From: DASTCZ01 sp035308165
GTDB lineage: Bacteria; Acidobacteriota; Terriglobia; Acidiferrales; UBA7541
Direction of reading: 5' to 3'
Assembly: GCA_035308165.1 (NCBI GenBank)
Contig: DATGHC010000087.1
Span: 1-64,000 of the forward strand
Length of the DNA stretch: 64,000 nucleotides
The position numbers were made by a program, and so were the translations under genes. Positions within the stretch are counted from its first letter, which is position 1. The number at the start of each line of letters is the position of its first letter. Shown piece by piece: positions 35,780 to 43,695 of the stretch. The notes beneath the pieces are model-generated. The model was not told where the DNA came from and did not search any database. It saw nothing but the letters and a program-made list of their open reading frames with translations.

Positions 35780-36370
35780 ATGAACATGTCGCCTCGCTTC
35801 CATGGAATGGCCAGCAAATATGTGCGAGTTGGAATGTGGCTTTGCGTTGTGGCGGCCGCCCTCTATGGATATTTCTTTCAGAGGGGTCTCATCCAGGGCC
35901 AGCTGCAAAAGGCGTTTTACTATTCACTGTTTGCCGGGGGCTTGATCTATTTCGCGGCCGGATGTTTGCGCGGGTTTACGCTGATCCCCTCCACTTACCT
36001 GGTGTTTGTGGCGATTCCATTCTTCCCGCCGACGATGCTGTTCGTGCTGACGATTGCAGGGATACTGGTGTCGTCGGCGAGCATCTACTATTTTTCCGAG
36101 TCGCTGGGACTAGAGGAATATTTCGAGCGCGAGCATAAGGTGGGTGTGCTGCGGGTAAGAAATGTACTTCAGAAGCACGAGCTGCCGATTATCATTGGGT
36201 GGAGCTTTTTCCCGCTGGCGCCGACGGACTTGATTTGCTACGTGTGCGGCGTGCTGGAAGTGGATTTTTGGAAGTTTCTGTTCGGAGTGCTTGTTGGAGA
36301 AGGGACGATTTGCGGGATTTACATCTTTCTTGGCGACCATTTGCTGCGATTTCTGCATGTCCGGTTTTGA
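35780..36370 (+). CDS. VTT-domain (DedA/SNARE-associated-like) membrane protein
   Basis: About 196 residues with four or five membrane helices (YVRVGMWLCVVAAALYGYF; LFAGGLIYFAAGC; FPPTMLFVLTIAGILVSSA; FWKFLFGVLVGEGTICGIY). The middle region resembles the VTT/DedA fold, with the re-entrant, proline-containing stretch IIIGWSFFPLAPTDLICYVCG. VTT proteins handle lipid transport across the bilayer or proton-dependent export. Starts at GTG 35771, ATG 35780 or 35786 are possible; a TTGACC/TATTCT pair at 35742-35769 would put the transcript start very close to them. Confidence 0.75.
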   Translation: MNMSPRFHGMASKYVRVGMWLCVVAAALYGYFFQRGLIQGQLQKAFYYSLFAGGLIYFAAGCLRGFTLIPSTYLVFVAIPFFPPTMLFVLTIAGILVSSASIYYFSESLGLEEYFEREHKVGVLRVRNVLQKHELPIIIGWSFFPLAPTDLICYVCGVLEVDFWKFLFGVLVGEGTICGIYIFLGDHLLRFLHVRF

Positions 36371-36385
36371 ATTCTCCGAGCTTCC

Positions 36386-36415
36386 TTGACACTCCTTGGA
36401 AGCGGCAAGTACACT
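36386..36415 (+). promoter_or_regulatory. Promoter for the DUF507 pair
   Basis: TTGACA (36386-36391), an 18-base spacer and TACACT (36410-36415). It lies just after the VTT gene and 35 bases before the first DUF507 start. Confidence 0.55.
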
Positions 36416-36450
36416 GCCATGTTGTCTTTACAAGCGAGCGACCAACCGAC

Positions 36451-36732
36451 ATGCTGCTTTCACGCGATTACGTAACGTACATGGCCCAGGAAGTGGTGAA
36501 GCGCCTGGTGGCCGAGGAAATGATTGAAACCAAGTCGTTGGACGAAGTGACCACTCGAGTGAAGCAGGGCATGGCCGAGGAGTTGGCGGTGGAAGAGCGT
36601 GTGAATGAAGAGGTGCGGCAGATATTGAGCGACCACTCGGAGACGATGCGGCGCACGGGCGTGTCGTACCAGGAAATGTTCAAGAAAGTGAAAGCGCAAA
36701 TCGCCAAAGACAAGAAACTGATATTGCGGTAG
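36451..36732 (+). CDS. DUF507 family protein (first of two)
   Basis: A 93-residue helical protein of the DUF507 family. MLLSRDYVTYMAQEVVKRLV and the acidic helix AEELAVEERVNEEVRQILSD match the family plan, and it ends with a lysine-rich segment (KKVKAQIAKDKKLIL). The frame is open far upstream, but that part is antisense-like overlap with the VTT gene; ATG 36451 fits the family start. The second DUF507 gene follows 25 bases on. Function is unknown; DUF507 genes usually occur as such pairs in acidobacteria and deltaproteobacteria. Confidence 0.9.
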   Translation: MLLSRDYVTYMAQEVVKRLVAEEMIETKSLDEVTTRVKQGMAEELAVEERVNEEVRQILSDHSETMRRTGVSYQEMFKKVKAQIAKDKKLILR

Positions 36733-36757
36733 CTGTTCCGGAGACCCAGCGAGCCCA

Positions 36758-37051
36758 ATGAGATTGAGCCGAGGTAAAGTTGTCCAGCTTTCCCATGTTG
36801 TGACCAAGGTGCTGGTGGAGAGCGATAAAGTTGAATTCGTAGAAGACCGTGACACCATCCGCCAGAAAATCGTGGATATACTTCAGGCCCTGCTGAAAGA
36901 AGAGGAGCAAGTGGACCTGGAGGTGCGAAAGAAGATTGCCTCCCAGAAAAAAGAGATATTGGAAGGAAGCGAAGAGTGGGACCTGCTATACCGTCGGTAT
37001 TACGCGGATGAGCTGAAGAAAAAGGGAGTGGGAATTACTTTCGAGCGGTAG
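36758..37051 (+). CDS. DUF507 family protein (second of two)
   Basis: A 97-residue paralogue of the preceding gene. MRLSRGKVVQLSHVVTKVLV parallels the first protein's start, and LQALLKEEEQVDLEVRKKIA parallels its acidic helix. The C-terminus WDLLYRRYYADELKKKGV is longer than in its neighbour. The two probably form a hetero-oligomer. A strong terminator follows at 37074. Confidence 0.92.
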   Translation: MRLSRGKVVQLSHVVTKVLVESDKVEFVEDRDTIRQKIVDILQALLKEEEQVDLEVRKKIASQKKEILEGSEEWDLLYRRYYADELKKKGVGITFER

Positions 37052-37073
37052 AGGAATTTAGAACGGATTCAAA

Positions 37074-37105
37074 AAGAAGGGCGTCCCATTTGGGACGCCC
37101 TTCTT
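37074..37105. terminator. Strong bidirectional intrinsic terminator
   Basis: A perfect 15-base stem (AAGAAGGGCGTCCCA) with a two-base TT loop, flanked by A-run 37071-37075 and GTTTTT after 37105. It serves both the DUF507 operon (plus strand) and the M48 protease gene (minus strand), which converge here. Confidence 0.93.
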
Positions 37106-37124
37106 GTTTTTGTGTTGAGAAGAT

Positions 37125-38435
37125 TTAATTATTGTTGCCGCTTCCGTCGGGCCGCTTCTTGAGCACCGGCCGGTCGCTATCGTCCCCGCCCTGCTGAGTG
37201 CCGTCCTTGCCGTCCTTGGCCTGACCGTCCTTCTGCTGTTCGGTCTTGGTGCGAAGAGTGGGCGAATCCTTTTTGCCGTTGATGGGCTTCTTGCGGCGCT
37301 CATAGGCAATCAAGCGTGCTTTGACAGTGTCGAATTCCGAAGTGGTCACAACATAACTGTCGCGCGAAGGAAGGATCTCGGCGATTTCCTTTTCGGCCTT
37401 GTCGATCCGCTCCGGGGTGGGCGGGTGATCGTTGAATACCTTGGGGATGCTTCCCGGCGATCTCTTCTCATCGGCGAGAATGCGCTCAAAGAAAGTTATG
37501 TAGGCGTTAGGGTCGTATCCGGCCTTGTACATATATTGGAGGCCGTAGTAATCGGCTTCGCGTTCCTGGTCGCGCGAAAACTTCAGGAAGGTCATGGGGA
37601 TGGCGAACTGCATCCCTTCATAAATTCCGTAGCCCGCCCAACCGCCGGGCAGCAGGATCATCGCGGGAATCATCGCCAACTGGGCAATGGTGCCCTTGGT
37701 TTCGTTCTTGGAGCCATGGCGCAAAGCGACGTGGGCGATTTCATGCGCCATTACGCCGGCCAGCTCAGATTCTTCCTGCGCATGCAGAATAAGGCCGGTG
37801 TAGACATAGAAAAATCCACCGGGAAGCGCGAAGGCGTTGACGGAGTCCGAGTCAATCACCTTGATGGTGAAGGGCACCTTGGCATCCGAGTTATTCACGA
37901 CGTTCTGGCCAACGCGATTGACGTACTCGATGATGACCGGATCATCCACAAGCTTCGCGGTGCGCTCCACTTCCTGTGACATGGATTTTCCCAGAGCAAT
38001 ATCGTGCTCGATGGAAAAGAAATCGAGGCCTTTGCCGACGTTCCGCTGGCCGATGGATTCCACGTCCTGCTTTGATCCCGGCTTAATGTTGGGGTCGTCT
38101 TGCTGAACGACCGGAGGATTGTAGCCCGGGTCGCCGGGCCTCAATTTAGCCGCTGGGGGAGTCGCCTGTGTTTGAGCGCACGGCTGGCCTGACTGCGCGG
38201 GCGCCGTGGATTGCGTGCCCTGGGCAGGAGGCGTAGCTGGTGCAGGCTGCGTGGCCTGGGTTGTACTCGCGGGCGTAGTAGTAGTGGACGCCGGCGGACA
38301 AGGTTGTGCCGATTGCGTTGATTGGGTCGGCTGCGCCGAACTCTGCGATGATTGCTGATGTTCTGCGAAGGCGGGTGCGACAGCGAGAACCAATCCGAGA
38401 GTGCCCAAGGCAATCGGGCGATACAGATGTGTCAT
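37125..38435 (-). CDS. Exported M48-family metalloprotease
   Basis: About 436 residues. A signal peptide (PIALGTLGLVLAVAPAFA) is followed by a Gln/Ser/Thr/Pro-rich low-complexity stretch to about residue 125, then an M48 peptidase domain. The zinc motif is HEIAH at residues 231-235 (MAHEIAHVALRHGSK), with the third ligand in READYYGLQYM. The C-terminus is charged and again low complexity. Family members (BepA/LoiP type) process or clear envelope proteins. The start at 38435 has an AAGGAGG site; an open frame extends to 38513. Confidence 0.93.
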   Translation of the reverse strand: MTHLYRPIALGTLGLVLAVAPAFAEHQQSSQSSAQPTQSTQSAQPCPPASTTTTPASTTQATQPAPATPPAQGTQSTAPAQSGQPCAQTQATPPAAKLRPGDPGYNPPVVQQDDPNIKPGSKQDVESIGQRNVGKGLDFFSIEHDIALGKSMSQEVERTAKLVDDPVIIEYVNRVGQNVVNNSDAKVPFTIKVIDSDSVNAFALPGGFFYVYTGLILHAQEESELAGVMAHEIAHVALRHGSKNETKGTIAQLAMIPAMILLPGGWAGYGIYEGMQFAIPMTFLKFSRDQEREADYYGLQYMYKAGYDPNAYITFFERILADEKRSPGSIPKVFNDHPPTPERIDKAEKEIAEILPSRDSYVVTTSEFDTVKARLIAYERRKKPINGKKDSPTLRTKTEQQKDGQAKDGKDGTQQGGDDSDRPVLKKRPDGSGNNN

Positions 38436-38666
38436 GAGGCCTCCTTGAAGCTGGCCTGTTTCTTTATGCATTATACACCCATTGGGCATGCAAGAGCCGG
38501 TGCCCTTTCCCACGAAGTATGATGTGGGTTCCAGTCAGGGGGTTTTCTTGCTTGTGGACGATTTAGCAGGGGCGAGTCCATTCGGCTCGGGACGCAGAAC
38601 AAATTCGCCATTGGATACGATTGACAGGCTTGCCTAATCCACCTAGATTCGATAATCGAAACGACG

Positions 38667-38888
38667 ATGAGCGACCGAAAACTGCAAGTCGGACAAGTTT
38701 GGAAGCATGACAAGACGGGGAAGAGCTATCTGGTCACCAGGCTCTACAACGAAGCGCTGGGCACCATTGCCATACTGCGTTCCACGGAGGATGACAAGGC
38801 GCAGCCGGTCCGCGTGAAGGTTTCGCACGCGGGGAGAGGGTTGACGCTCCCAGGATATTCTCCCGCGCAGACCCTTGATACGAACTAA
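38667..38888 (+). CDS. Small conserved-looking protein, 73 residues
   Basis: A compact protein of unknown function: MSDRKLQVGQVWKHDKTGKS, then YLVTRLYNEALGTIAILR and a glycine-containing C-terminus. The alternating pattern suggests a small beta-barrel (SH3-like) fold. Its composition and divergent, isolated position (between M48 and bshB1) look like a real gene; no strong ribosome site is seen. Confidence 0.6.
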   Translation: MSDRKLQVGQVWKHDKTGKSYLVTRLYNEALGTIAILRSTEDDKAQPVRVKVSHAGRGLTLPGYSPAQTLDTN

Positions 38889-38926
38889 TGATGCGAACTA
38901 AGAGTCTGGATCGTTTGCGATAGCCT

Positions 38927-39649
38927 CTAAATCGAACGCACTGGCATTTTGACTACGTCATCCAATTGCATCATTTCACGCACCAGGAAGGCCTCGCCGT
39001 AACTCACACCGATCATTTGGCCATAGTAGGCGGCGGCGACTTGCACGCGTCGGTCAAGCTCATCCAGGGGTAGGTGGACCTTGGCCAGGGCGCGGACCTC
39101 GCGGCGAGGCGGGCGGAATTGCGAGCGAAATGCCAATGCGGCCCGCTGCCGACGGGGGAATTCGCGAGTGATGTCCACGATGAAACTCGGACGCATCGGG
39201 AAGTCAAACGTTGTGAAGAGAACCTTGAAGGGGCGAAAAGGTTCGCCGGAAATGGGCAGCTTCTTCAATCCGGCCAGAAAACAAGCTTCGTAGCCCAAGC
39301 GGCCCGCAGTGTAGTGGTCCGGGTGGCGGCCCTTCCAATAGGGAAGAATGACGGCGTGCGGGCGCAAGCGGCGAATGTGCTGGGCGATGACGAGTTTCTG
39401 GTCGCGGGAAATTGCCAGAGCGGAGTCGGGGAGGCCCGCGTTTTCGCGCAAGGCGACTCCCAGGATTCGCGCGGCAACTTTGGCCTCACGGCGGCGGGAT
39501 TCGACCGTGCCTCGGCTGCCCATTTCGCCCTCTGTGAGGTCGAGGATGCCGGTCTTGTAACCGCGACCGGCCATTTTGATGAGCGTGCCGCCGCAGGTGA
39601 GCTCCACGTCATCGGGATGCGCAGCGATGGCCAGCAGGTCGAGTTTCAT
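38927..39649 (-). CDS. bshB1: Bacillithiol biosynthesis deacetylase BshB1
   Basis: A 240-residue LmbE/PIG-L-family zinc deacetylase. The zinc motif AHPDD is at residues 9-13, followed by ELTCGGTLIKMAGRGY and LTEGEMGSRGT. WKGRHPDHYTAGRL supplies the other ligand. It removes the acetyl group from GlcNAc-malate in bacillithiol synthesis. Overall match to BshB1 (RRREAKVAARILGV; FRSQF) is good. bshA and bshC are not in the window. Confidence 0.9.
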   Translation of the reverse strand: MKLDLLAIAAHPDDVELTCGGTLIKMAGRGYKTGILDLTEGEMGSRGTVESRRREAKVAARILGVALRENAGLPDSALAISRDQKLVIAQHIRRLRPHAVILPYWKGRHPDHYTAGRLGYEACFLAGLKKLPISGEPFRPFKVLFTTFDFPMRPSFIVDITREFPRRQRAALAFRSQFRPPRREVRALAKVHLPLDELDRRVQVAAAYYGQMIGVSYGEAFLVREMMQLDDVVKMPVRSI

Positions 39650-39778
39650 GGCGTCTCCTCGATTTTGATGAGTCTTTACAGGGGAGCGATTCTATCAGGA
39701 TGGAGGAAGGCGCAGAAAATTTGTGACCGAATGAGCCGTGGGCGTAGGATGGCGGACGTGAATGGATTGGGAGGAAGC

Positions 39779-40516
39779 GTGACGGAGCAGAAACTGGCTG
39801 GGCGAGTGGCACTGGTGACCGGGGCGGCGAAACGGATTGGGCGGAGCATTGCGCTGGAGCTGGCCCAACGAGGCGCGGATGTGGTGGTGAACTATCGCAG
39901 CTCGAAAAACGAGGCGGAGCAGTTGGCCGCCGAAATTGGAAAAATGGGGCGCCGCGCGGCCGCAGTTCAGGCGGACGTTTCTCGGCGCACCGAGGTCGAG
40001 CGACTCGTTGCCAAGACCGAAAAACTTTTCGGAGGGCTGGATGTGCTGGTCAACAACACCGGGAGATTTGAAAATGTTCCATTCAGCAAGATCAGCGACG
40101 AGCAGTGGAACGGCATCCTGGCCACGAATTTGACCTCGCAGTTTCTCTGCGCGCAGACGGCTGCGCCCCTGTTGAAACGCAGCGGCCGTGGGCGGATCGT
40201 CAATTTGGCGTCACTGGGAGGCATCCTCGCCTGGCCGGGATATACGCATTACTGCGTGTCCAAGGCGGGAGTGATCATGCTGACCCGCTGCATGGCGCGC
40301 GCGCTGGCGCCGGAAATAACGGTCAATGCGGTGGCGCCAGGAACAATCACATTCGAAGGCGATGCCGCGGAGTTGGAAGCGGACTACATTCGGCGCGCGC
40401 CGCTTGGGCGCACCGGGAAGGGAAGCGATATCGCGGAGGCGGTCGCGTTTCTCATCGAGTCGGATTTCATAACCGGGCAGGTGCTGGTCGTGGATGGCGG
40501 GAGATCCCTTACATAA
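39779..40516 (+). CDS. Short-chain dehydrogenase/reductase, pteridine-reductase-like
   Basis: About 245 residues. The cofactor motif is TGAAKRIG, typical of pteridine-reductase and FabG-like enzymes; NNTG replaces the usual NNAG. The active-site motif is YTHYCVSKAG and the C-terminus (DFITGQVLVVDGGRSL) is classical. The start is uncertain: GTG 39779 has a ggaggaag site at short spacing; ATG 39749 and 39731 are alternatives. A much longer in-frame extension (to 39074) is antisense to bshB1 and rejected. Substrate unknown; a pterin role would fit the folE/PTPS genes at 59 kb but is only inference. Confidence 0.9.
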   Translation: MTEQKLAGRVALVTGAAKRIGRSIALELAQRGADVVVNYRSSKNEAEQLAAEIGKMGRRAAAVQADVSRRTEVERLVAKTEKLFGGLDVLVNNTGRFENVPFSKISDEQWNGILATNLTSQFLCAQTAAPLLKRSGRGRIVNLASLGGILAWPGYTHYCVSKAGVIMLTRCMARALAPEITVNAVAPGTITFEGDAAELEADYIRRAPLGRTGKGSDIAEAVAFLIESDFITGQVLVVDGGRSLT

Positions 40517-40537
40517 ATAGCCGCGACATTTTGAATT

Positions 40538-40999
40538 TCATTCCTCGTTTCTCGATGGCAGGGAGCCATTCGCCAATCCAGCGATTAATTGGGCGTTTGC
40601 TTCAAGAAAATCATAGTTGACCAACTCCGCAGGAGAAACCCACTTCACCTGTTCAAATGCCTTGTCAATCGCGGACATGGTCAGGATATTTTCCGCGCGA
40701 GCATCGATAAGGCTTTGGCCGGCGTGGACTTCGTCAATTTTCGCCAGAAAAAATACCAATCGGATTGGTTCGGAGCGGCGGGGATATTGGTAGGAGGTGC
40801 GATAAATCTCGCGGCCAACAACAGCGTCCACTCCCAGTTCTTCTTTTAGTTCGCGCACCAGGGCGGTCTGGAGAGACTCTCCGCGCTCCACTTTTCCGCC
40901 GGGGAATTCCCACTTGAGAGGAAACTGCATGTCGCGGCGGCGCTGGCAAATCAATATCCGCGAATCGCGCTCGATGACCGCCGCGACGACGGTGATCAT
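40538..40999 (-). CDS. Nudix hydrolase, MutT/8-oxo-dGTPase-like
   Basis: About 153 residues. The Nudix box is complete: GGKVERGESLQTALVRELKEELG (quoted in part, G...E...REL.EELG). The start MITVVAAVIERDSRILICQRR and the C-terminal VSPAELVNYDFLEAN fit MutT-type enzymes that hydrolyse oxidised nucleoside triphosphates. The ATG at 40999 lies inside the stop of the upstream BtuF-like gene, so both are coupled. Confidence 0.9.
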   Translation of the reverse strand: MITVVAAVIERDSRILICQRRRDMQFPLKWEFPGGKVERGESLQTALVRELKEELGVDAVVGREIYRTSYQYPRRSEPIRLVFFLAKIDEVHAGQSLIDARAENILTMSAIDKAFEQVKWVSPAELVNYDFLEANAQLIAGLANGSLPSRNEE

Positions 41000-41811
41000 G
41001 GCCGTTTGGAGTTGGGTGCCCGTGATTTTGGTTTGATCCCGTCCGGATGAATCAAATTGAACAGTTGCCGCGCGCCTTCGACAAGTGGGGGGCCGGGTGT
41101 GTTCAACAACTCGTCGCGGATGGAACAAACGCGGCGATTTCTTACCGCGGGGAGGTCGCGGAAGGCGGCGACTTCATAAGTTTGTTGCGGGTCAGATTTG
41201 GTCCCCGTGGCGGCCCAGGCGAGAATGATGACCTCTGGTTGCGCCGCGGCGACTTCGGCGTCCGAAACGCGCTTTCCCGCCGGCAGAACCATCTTTCCAC
41301 CGGCAATCTCAACAAGCTCAGCGACCCAGGGAGGCGATGATATGCGCGGATTCGGCCAGGCCTCACAGTAAACTCTTACGATCGCTTTTGCTCTTGCCGA
41401 TTTCGCGCGGGCGCGAATGGCTTTGAAATCCGCCCGCATTTTTGACACCAGCCGGCGTGCAGCAGCAGCACGGCCTGCGATAGCGCCGAGCAAATGAATG
41501 TCGGATTCAATATCGGCGAGGGTTCGAGGATTCATGGCCAAAAACGTGAGCGGTTGCTCGAGCAACTTACCAACTGTTTCAGCTTTGTAGGGCATGGCGC
41601 CGATTACGAGAGTGGGGCGAAGGCGTAGAACGCTTGCCGGGTCAAGCGACCAGCAATCGCCAACACGAGGCAAGTCCTCGACTTCCGGGGCCACGTCGGG
41701 GCACCACTTGGAAACGCCCACGAGATGCCGCCGCGCACCGAGCGCAACCAGGATTGCAGTGGCACTGGGGGCCAGAGAAACAATTCGTATGTTTGGTGCG
41801 GAGGATGACAC
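40996..41811 (-). CDS. BtuF-like periplasmic-binding-fold protein without signal peptide
   Basis: A 271-residue helical-backbone metal-receptor protein of the BtuF/FepB class. RIVSLAPSATAILVALGARRHLVGVSKWC is the family start, then LRPTLVIGAMPY, PWVAELVEIAGGKMVL, and AAQPEVIILAW. The N-terminus (MSSSAPNIR) shows no signal peptide, so either it is cytoplasmic or the true export signal is lost. No transporter subunits are adjacent. Coupled to the MutT gene by ATGA overlap. Confidence 0.85.
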   Translation of the reverse strand: MSSSAPNIRIVSLAPSATAILVALGARRHLVGVSKWCPDVAPEVEDLPRVGDCWSLDPASVLRLRPTLVIGAMPYKAETVGKLLEQPLTFLAMNPRTLADIESDIHLLGAIAGRAAAARRLVSKMRADFKAIRARAKSARAKAIVRVYCEAWPNPRISSPPWVAELVEIAGGKMVLPAGKRVSDAEVAAAQPEVIILAWAATGTKSDPQQTYEVAAFRDLPAVRNRRVCSIRDELLNTPGPPLVEGARQLFNLIHPDGIKPKSRAPNSKRP

Positions 41812-41961
41812 GGAGACATTCTAACCGCATCGACATGTTTCTGTGAGCGTGTAAAGGGGGCCGAGGAACGGCCAATCTGGGAGAGGACAACGAGTCAAAG
41901 CCGCCGCCCCCGCCAAGCGAGACAGGCTGCAGATTCAATCTCCGGATCCGGAATTAAGTAG

Positions 41962-43695
41962 CTATTGGTGCGCGGAAGCAGATATCGGGGGCGCAGTGTA
42001 TTCCGGAAGCTTTCCCTTGGCGCGATCATCGCGGCGAATTTCGAGCTCGTCGAAAAGCATGGAGGGGCTGATCACCGTACCCTGGATATTGCCGGAACGG
42101 TTGCTGACGAAGGGATCGTTGCCCACAGCGATCAAATCGTTGCGCAATCCTCGCACGTCTAGCTCGTTGAGCAATGACCCGCGGACAAGTTCTTCGTGGC
42201 CGTCATTGGCCCATACACGATAAAGCAACCGTGGAGAAGTAAGCCCATTCCCACTGAGAGTCTCCACCCGATATCCATAAGCTTTGCCCTGATCGTGGCA
42301 CATTTGGATCAGACGCTTTCTCAGCTCCTCGGGTGAAGAACTTTCCGATGGTTGCAACGCGAGCACGCCGTAGTGCGGTTGGGGCGGCGCGCCCACCGGG
42401 GCGCGATCGTGACCATTGGAAGCCGGAAAATCCTGGATGGGCTGGCGTCCGACAAGGAAATTCACGAGTTGGCCCTTATCAATCACCGTAACCGGGGTTA
42501 CGCGGACACCATCATCGTCAAATGTGTAGCTGCCGGTCAGGCTGTGCCCTTGAAAGGAAGGCTTGGTGGGGTCATCCACAATGGAAATGAATTGCGGCAA
42601 GACACGGCTCTTGAAGCCTGAAGCGAACGCACCGACCGTGCGTCCATTGCGTCCCGGCGCAGGCTTGCGTCCGGCAGCGTTGTCTCCAATAAGAGTCGCG
42701 AGCACATCGCTGGCAGCATCAGGAGAGAGCAGGACAGGCCCGCGATATTCCTCATCCACAACGGGGGCTTCCCGCAGAGCTTTGAGTGTATCCATGACTT
42801 TCTGCGCTTCCGCCACAAATTTGGCTTCCGTCGGAAGTTCTTCGGGTGTAGCTACCAATTCAGCAGGCGAGCGGTCCAGCCTCATTCCATCGGCGGCTTG
42901 GGTGCTGCCCGCCACGCTGGTGGCATAAAGTGTTTGGCCCCGGCGAGTGATGGTGCCTTCTGTGTTGACGTAGTACTCGTTAAATACAGTGAAGCGCGCC
43001 GACGCAGACAAGACCTGGATTTCGGGATCCTGCCGATAGAGAGCTGTTGCGGCTTCCAGCATGTGAGCGGTCCGCGCTTCGTCAAATTGGAGCTTCGCCA
43101 AGGGCTCGACGGCCACAAGCGGCTCCGCCTGTGCGAAGTCGTTCACGGTTTGGTCGGGCGTGATTTCCTTCATCATGGCCTGTTTGGCGGCAAGCGCTTC
43201 GCCGGCTGCCTTGTAGGCGCTATCGGTGGCCAGCCAGAGGGCATGTCGCAAGGCGAGAACGTCGTTTTCGATGGGAGCTGTTTCGGCGACGCCCTGCCCC
43301 TGGCCAAAATAGCTGTCCTGCTTGTAGTCTCCAATGCGGACCACCGCGCGGAGAACGCGAACTCTTACGCGCTGGTTGACCAGCAACGATCCGAATTCGG
43401 CGTTGGCGTCGAATTCGTCTATGTCAGTCACGCGATACTCGACGTAATACGGGGCCGCGACGCTCTCCATCTTGAGTTGGTCTTTCGAGCGGTCAAGTTC
43501 GGCAAGCATGGCCTGCAGCACCGGATCCGACTTAGCCGCTGTGGCTTGAGCAGCCAAGGCCGGACTATTGGAAGCGATGCCGGCCTGGGCGGACGCGGGC
43601 TGGACGCCGGCGAGCAGCATAGAAATGAAAAGCATCGCAAGAGGGGCCAATTTAGATAAGTGCGATCGACGGGAAATGATCAGTAGGGGTTTCAT
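41962..43695 (-). CDS. Exported TldE/PmbA-like protein lacking the metal motif
   Basis: A 577-residue protein of the TldD/PmbA family with an N-terminal signal peptide (LAPLAMLFISMLLAGVQPASA). The TldD-like body follows, including ADGMRLDRSPAELVA, YRGPVLLSPDAASDVLATLI, TGSYTFDDDGVRVTP and the C-terminal GNIQGTVISPSMLFDELEI. The HExxxH motif present in its neighbour is replaced here (LIGDNAAGRK), as in TldE. It starts within the stop of the upstream TldD-like gene (ATGA). Together they look like an extracytoplasmic version of the TldD/TldE peptidase. Confidence 0.85.
   Translation of the reverse strand: MKPLLIISRRSHLSKLAPLAMLFISMLLAGVQPASAQAGIASNSPALAAQATAAKSDPVLQAMLAELDRSKDQLKMESVAAPYYVEYRVTDIDEFDANAEFGSLLVNQRVRVRVLRAVVRIGDYKQDSYFGQGQGVAETAPIENDVLALRHALWLATDSAYKAAGEALAAKQAMMKEITPDQTVNDFAQAEPLVAVEPLAKLQFDEARTAHMLEAATALYRQDPEIQVLSASARFTVFNEYYVNTEGTITRRGQTLYATSVAGSTQAADGMRLDRSPAELVATPEELPTEAKFVAEAQKVMDTLKALREAPVVDEEYRGPVLLSPDAASDVLATLIGDNAAGRKPAPGRNGRTVGAFASGFKSRVLPQFISIVDDPTKPSFQGHSLTGSYTFDDDGVRVTPVTVIDKGQLVNFLVGRQPIQDFPASNGHDRAPVGAPPQPHYGVLALQPSESSSPEELRKRLIQMCHDQGKAYGYRVETLSGNGLTSPRLLYRVWANDGHEELVRGSLLNELDVRGLRNDLIAVGNDPFVSNRSGNIQGTVISPSMLFDELEIRRDDRAKGKLPEYTAPPISASAHQ

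Noticed and set aside
36199..36450. Upstream part of the frame that runs into the first DUF507 gene
   Set aside because: It overlaps the VTT-domain gene in another frame; DUF507 similarity begins at 36451.
39074..39778. Long in-frame N-terminal extension of the SDR gene
   Set aside because: It is antisense to bshB1, with a composition typical of a shadow frame, and SDR homology begins only after 39779.
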